NCBI GenBank assembly: GCA_963760125.1
Contig: CAVXBV010000006.1
Location: 62,001 to 126,000 of the forward strand
Direction of reading: 5' to 3'
From: RYN-111 sp963760125
GTDB taxonomy: Bacteria; Actinomycetota; Actinomycetes; Mycobacteriales; SCTD01
DNA length: 64,000 bases
Under the pieces are notes generated by a model. It saw only the letters and a list, made by a program, of their open reading frames with translations, was not told the origin of the DNA and searched no databases. Position numbers and translations under genes: made by a program. Within the stretch, counting starts at the first letter, position 1. Each line of letters opens with the position of its first letter. Shown piece by piece: positions 60,626-64,000 of the stretch.

Positions 60626-62072
60626 GGACCGCCCGGGTCCCCCGGGTGTCGCGCTGGAGGAGGTCCAGCGTTCCGCGGAGTTCACCGCCGACGAGGGTCC
60701 GCACGATCTGCAGACCTAGCCGGGTGCTCGCTGAGAGGTCGAAGTCCGCCGGGAGGCCGGCGCCGTCGTCGAGCACCTCGACCGTGAGCAGGCTGTCGCG
60801 CCGGTCGACGCCGACCTCGATGGTCCCCGCACGACCGTCCGGGTAGGCGTGCTCGACGGCGTTCTGCACCAGCTCGGTGAGCACCATCGACAGCGGGGTC
60901 GCGACCTCCGCCGGCAGCGTCCCGAAGGTCCCCGTGCGGACCACCGAGACGGGCGCCCCCAGCGTGGCGATGTCGGCGCACATCGCGAGGACCTTGTCGG
61001 CCACGTCGTCGAACTCCACCGTCTCCGCGAACGCGCGGGCGAGCGTCTCGTGCACGATCGCGATCGCGGCGACCCGACGGACGGACTCCTGCAGCGCCGC
61101 CTTGGCCGTCGGGTCACCGGTCCGCCGTGCCTGCATCCGCAGCAGGGCGGCCACCGTCTGCAGGTTGTTCTTCACCCGGTGGTGGATCTCGCGGATCGTG
61201 GCGTCCTTGCCCATGATCTGGCGGTCCCGACGTCGTACCTCCGTCACGTCCCGCACCAGGACGAGGGCACCGCGCGGCTCGCCCCCGGGGACCAGCGGGA
61301 GGACGCGCAGGTCGACGACCGCGCCGCGCGCCTCCACCTCGCTCTCGCGCGGCTCCCGGAAGCGCAGGGCCGCCGCGAGGGCGGCGCTCCCCCGAGGCTC
61401 GTCCAGCTTCCCGGGACCCGCGGACAGCCGGGCGATGGTGTGACCCAGGTGCGCCCCGAGCAGGTCCCCGGTCACTCCCAGCCGGCGGTACGCCGAGAGG
61501 GCGTTCGGGGAGGCGTAGACGACGTGGCCGGTGCGGTCCAGGCGCAGCAGGCCGTCCCCCACGCGCGGCGCGTGCTCGGGATCAGGGTCGGCGCCGGGGA
61601 ACGGGAACGTCCCCTCGCTCACCATCTGCACGAGCTCGCCGGCGCTCGAGACGTAGGCGAGCTCGAGCTGGCTCGGGACGCGCTTCGCGGTGACATCGGT
61701 GTCCCGCGACAAGATCGCGACGATCCGCTCGCCCCGCCGGACGGGGATCGCCTCCTGGCGGACCGACAGGCCCTTGACGGTCACCGGGTCGGAGGGCCGG
61801 ATGATCGAGGCCTTGTCCCACGCCAGGTCCAGGCGCGGGGCGTGGGCCAGCTCTGCCCCGACGACGTCGTCGGGGTGGCTGGTCGGGCCGGTCGTCGGGC
61901 GCTTGTGCGAGGCGGCCAGCCAGCTGCCGTCGGTGGTCCGCAGCCACAGGACCAGGTCGGAGAACGACAGGTCTGCCAGCAGCTGCCACTCGGCCAGCAG
62001 CGCCTGGAGGTGGACGAGGTCGAGCCGCGTCAGGGTGGTGCGCTCCCGCACGAGGTCGGCGAAGGTGGCCAC
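60576..62072 (-). CDS. pdtaS: PdtaS-type sensor histidine kinase
   Basis: A 498-residue cytosolic kinase. An N-terminal GAF-like domain (about 15-150), a PAS domain (about 185-285) and a HisKA_2 dimerisation helix with EIHHRVKNNLQTVAALLRMQ (phospho-His) precede the HATPase_c domain with ELVQNAVEHAYP (N-box), DDGAGLP and GLQIVRTLV (G-boxes). Architecture and whiB1 adjacency match mycobacterial PdtaS, which signals to the antiterminator PdtaR. The GTG at 62072 is seven bases after TAGGCT on the minus strand. Confidence 0.93.
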   Translation of the reverse strand: MATFADLVRERTTLTRLDLVHLQALLAEWQLLADLSFSDLVLWLRTTDGSWLAASHKRPTTGPTSHPDDVVGAELAHAPRLDLAWDKASIIRPSDPVTVKGLSVRQEAIPVRRGERIVAILSRDTDVTAKRVPSQLELAYVSSAGELVQMVSEGTFPFPGADPDPEHAPRVGDGLLRLDRTGHVVYASPNALSAYRRLGVTGDLLGAHLGHTIARLSAGPGKLDEPRGSAALAAALRFREPRESEVEARGAVVDLRVLPLVPGGEPRGALVLVRDVTEVRRRDRQIMGKDATIREIHHRVKNNLQTVAALLRMQARRTGDPTAKAALQESVRRVAAIAIVHETLARAFAETVEFDDVADKVLAMCADIATLGAPVSVVRTGTFGTLPAEVATPLSMVLTELVQNAVEHAYPDGRAGTIEVGVDRRDSLLTVEVLDDGAGLPADFDLSASTRLGLQIVRTLVGGELRGTLDLLQRDTRGTRAVLTVPLVPPTPTESGRD

Positions 62073-62079
62073 GTGCCGC

Positions 62080-62089
62080 AGCCTAGGGT
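62080..62089. promoter_or_regulatory. Overlapping divergent -10 elements (pdtaS / bioF)
   Basis: TAGGGT (62084-62089) serves bioF, six bases before its GTG. TAGGCT, read on the minus strand (62085-62080), serves pdtaS, seven bases before its GTG. The elements share the TA at 62084-62085. Start codons are 24 bp apart and no ribosome site is visible on either side. Confidence 0.6.
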
Positions 62090-62095
62090 TGCGCT

Positions 62096-63202
62096 GTGGG
62101 GGATCCCTGGCAGTGGTTGGACGTGGCGCGGGCAGACACGCGTGCCCGTGGCCTGCAGCGGCAGCTCGACCCGGAGCGGGGCCTGCTGGACCTGGCCTCC
62201 AACGACTACCTCGGGCTGTCCCGCCACCCGGCGGTCCTCCAGGGGGCGTACGACGCCCTGCGCGCCTTCGGGGCCGGCGCCACCGGCTCCCGGCTGGTCA
62301 CGGGCACCACGTCGCTGCACCTCGACCTCGAGGACGCCTTGGCGCAACGGACCGGGGCACCGGCAGCGCTGGTGTTCTCCTCCGGCTACCTCGCCAACCT
62401 CGGCGCCGTCACGGCACTCTCCGGTCCCGGGACCCTGGTGGTGTCGGACGCTGCGAACCACGCCTCCCTCGTCGACGCGTGCCGGCTCTCTCGGGCGGAG
62501 GTGGCGGTGGTAAACCACGCCGACCCGGACGCCGTCGACCGGGCGCTCGCGGGGCACCCGGGGCGGGGGCTGGTCGTGACGGACGCGGTCTTCTCCGTCG
62601 ACGGGTCCGTGGCGCCGCTCGTGGCGCTGCACGAGGTGACGCGTCGGCACGGGGCGCTCCTGCTCGTGGACGAAGCCCATGGCCTCGGGGTGCTGGGTCC
62701 CCGCGGAGCGGGTGCGTGCGCCGCCGTCGGTCTGGAGGTGGAGCCCGACGTGGTCCGGACCGTCACCCTGTCGAAGTCGCTGGGGTCCCAGGGCGGCGCG
62801 GTCCTGGGGACCGCCGCTCTCCGCGACCACCTGATCGACACGGCGCGCGCCTTCATCTTCGACACCGGCCTGGCGCCGGCGTCCGCGGGTGCGGCCCTCG
62901 CCGCCCTCGCGCTGGTGACCGACGAGCTCCTGGCGGACCTGGCCGGGATCAAGCGTCTGCTGTCGGAGCGGCTCGGCGTGCCGCCCACGCCCGGCGCCGT
63001 GATCTGCGTGCCGGTAGGAGATCCCCGCGTCGCTGTCGCGGCCCAGCAGGCCTGTCGCGAGGCAGGGATCCGGGTGGGCTGCTTTCGCCCGCCGTCGGTG
63101 CCCGCGGGCCAGTCGTGCCTGCGTCTCACGGCCCGCGCCGACCTGAGCCCCGACGACGTGGAGCGCGCGACCGAGATCGTCCGCCGGGCGGTGGCCGCGT
63201 GA
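62096..63202 (+). CDS. bioF: 8-amino-7-oxononanoate synthase
   Basis: A 368-residue PLP enzyme of biotin synthesis that joins pimeloyl thioester and alanine. LLDLASNDYLGLSRHP, GAGATGSRLVTGTT, DEAHGLGVLG and the PLP-Lys segment TVTLSKSLGSQGG are all present. First gene of a biotin operon with bioD and probable bioB. GTG start appears leaderless. Confidence 0.95.
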   Translation: MGDPWQWLDVARADTRARGLQRQLDPERGLLDLASNDYLGLSRHPAVLQGAYDALRAFGAGATGSRLVTGTTSLHLDLEDALAQRTGAPAALVFSSGYLANLGAVTALSGPGTLVVSDAANHASLVDACRLSRAEVAVVNHADPDAVDRALAGHPGRGLVVTDAVFSVDGSVAPLVALHEVTRRHGALLLVDEAHGLGVLGPRGAGACAAVGLEVEPDVVRTVTLSKSLGSQGGAVLGTAALRDHLIDTARAFIFDTGLAPASAGAALAALALVTDELLADLAGIKRLLSERLGVPPTPGAVICVPVGDPRVAVAAQQACREAGIRVGCFRPPSVPAGQSCLRLTARADLSPDDVERATEIVRRAVAA

Positions 63203-63906
63203 GCCTGCTGTTCGTCACCGGCACCGGGACCGGCGTCGGCAAGACGGTCGTGACCGCGGCCGTGGCCGCCCTCGCGCTGGGGCGTGGCCGGTGCACCGTC
63301 GTGAAGCCCGCGCAGACAGGGGCGGCGCCAGGAGAGGCCGGCGACCTGGCCGACGTCCAGCGGCTGGCCGGTCCCGTCGAGGTGCGCGAGCTGGTCCGCT
63401 ACCCCGACCCGCTCTCTCCTGCCGCCGCGGCCCGCCGGTCCGGCCGCGCGGCCCTCGACCCGGCGCTCTTCTACGACGTGGCACTGCGCCTCACGGACGG
63501 ACTGGTGCTCGTCGAGGGAGCCGGCGGCCTGCTGGTCCGGTTCGACGAGGAGGGCACCACGCTCGCGGACCTCGCCCGCGGGCTGCGCGCCCCCGTGCTC
63601 GTCGTCGTCGAGCCGGGGCTCGGGACGCTCAACCACACGGCCCTCACCCTCGAGGCGTTGGCCCATCGCGGGATCGAGCTGTCCGGCATCGTCCTCGGCT
63701 CGTGGCCCGAGGACCCCGGCCTGGCCGAGCGGGCCAACCTGCGCGACCTCGAGACCCTTGCCGCGCGCCCCCTCCTCGGCGCGCTCCCCGCCGGCGTCGG
63801 TGACCTGGACCAGGGCGCCTTCCTCGACGTCGCCCGGGCCGGACTCGGCCCCCAGCTCGGCGGCACGTGGGACGCCCGCGCCTTCCGCGCCCGCTGGGAC
63901 GCCTGA
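63199..63906 (+). CDS. bioD: ATP-dependent dethiobiotin synthetase
   Basis: A 235-residue P-loop enzyme closing the ureido ring of dethiobiotin. LFVTGTGTGVGKT (Lys15) is the P-loop, VVKPAQTG is the substrate Lys block, and LVLVEGAGGLLVRF the BioD GAGG motif. The GTG overlaps the bioF stop (GTGA). Next gene starts 33 bases later. Confidence 0.95.
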   Translation: MSLLFVTGTGTGVGKTVVTAAVAALALGRGRCTVVKPAQTGAAPGEAGDLADVQRLAGPVEVRELVRYPDPLSPAAAARRSGRAALDPALFYDVALRLTDGLVLVEGAGGLLVRFDEEGTTLADLARGLRAPVLVVVEPGLGTLNHTALTLEALAHRGIELSGIVLGSWPEDPGLAERANLRDLETLAARPLLGALPAGVGDLDQGAFLDVARAGLGPQLGGTWDARAFRARWDA

Positions 63907-63939
63907 ACCGCCCGACACCGACATGGCAGGATGCGTCGC

Positions 63940-64000
63940 GTGACTGAGCTGCTGACCGACCTGCTGGAGACCGTCCGCGAGCAGGTGCTCGACCGGGGGG
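63940..64000 (+). CDS. bioB: Start of probable biotin synthase (bioB), cut by the window end
   Basis: Twenty codons are visible: a helical start MTELLTDLLETVREQVLDRG, which fits BioB N-termini and the operon order bioF-bioD-bioB. The radical-SAM Cys motif lies beyond the window, so this is inference. GTG is preceded by CAGGAT at seven bases. Confidence 0.5.
   Translation, partial: MTELLTDLLETVREQVLDRG

Overview
The window looks like chromosomal DNA from a high-GC actinobacterium. Coding is dense, wobble positions are almost all G/C, and GTG starts are common. The marker genes agree: a WhiB1-type iron-sulfur protein beside a PdtaS-type histidine kinase, a Kgd-type multifunctional 2-oxoglutarate decarboxylase, an HrdB/SigA sigma factor with a long Ala/Lys-rich tail, Ni-superoxide dismutase with its protease, and mycothiol-associated families (a relative of Rv2466c and a TIGR03084 protein). 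I cannot place it below class. I see no insertion sequence, phage gene, CRISPR array or rRNA. One tRNA gene (Lys, CTT) is present. No gene-free stretch exceeds 300 bases.

Layout. 1-9.3 kb: a fused asymmetric ABC exporter, then a divergent acyl-CoA module. Acyl-CoA dehydrogenase and 3-hydroxybutyryl-CoA dehydrogenase lie on one side; the fused B12 mutase icmF and a MarR regulator lie on the other; a repeated operator-like site sits between. This is most of a route from isobutyryl-CoA through butyryl-CoA to acetoacetyl-CoA. 9.5-24.4 kb: a PLP enzyme, PEP carboxylase, an acyl-ACP desaturase, secreted cell-wall-type proteins (GH25/LGFP lysozyme, metallopeptidase, L,D-transpeptidase), a ferredoxin reductase and a 1093-residue cyclase-like/ATPase/TPR protein. 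24.4-27 kb: small membrane proteins and the principal sigma factor. 27-33 kb: a second acyl-CoA cluster (two LCAD/IVD-type dehydrogenases, thioesterase, TetR, aldehyde dehydrogenase, TIGR03084 protein). 33-40 kb: tRNA-Lys, a stand-alone SagB-like protein, a DsbA-like protein, an SGNH hydrolase, a Rieske protein and a lipoprotein peptidase. 40-47 kb: kgd, rhomboid protease, quinone-oxidoreductase-like protein and malic enzyme. 47-51 kb: an amino-acid-type ABC importer operon ending in an rmlC-like gene, then sodX/sodN. 51-58.6 kb: phosphatase, acetyltransferase, GGDEF-EAL protein, paired fluoride channels, a Tat/LPVTG metallophosphoesterase and a SigB/F-type sigma with its RsbW-like partner. 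58.6-64 kb: lipid kinase, whiB1-pdtaS and the start of a biotin operon (bioF, bioD, probable bioB).

Regulatory architecture is the most unusual aspect. At least ten genes have a TAnnnT -10-like hexamer ending exactly 6 or 7 bases before the start codon, which is the signature of leaderless transcription, and several more have a relaxed NAnnnT version. At three divergent gene pairs the two -10 elements overlap each other. At the 58.9 kb pair the -10 is symmetric and the two start codons are 18 bp apart. In addition, three short tandem repeats with periods of 11, 13 and 11 bp sit on stop codons at convergent gene ends and place a stop in all three frames. The Fluc pair, the ABC exporter, the DsbA-like protein and the cyclase domain each lack or replace residues considered important in their families.
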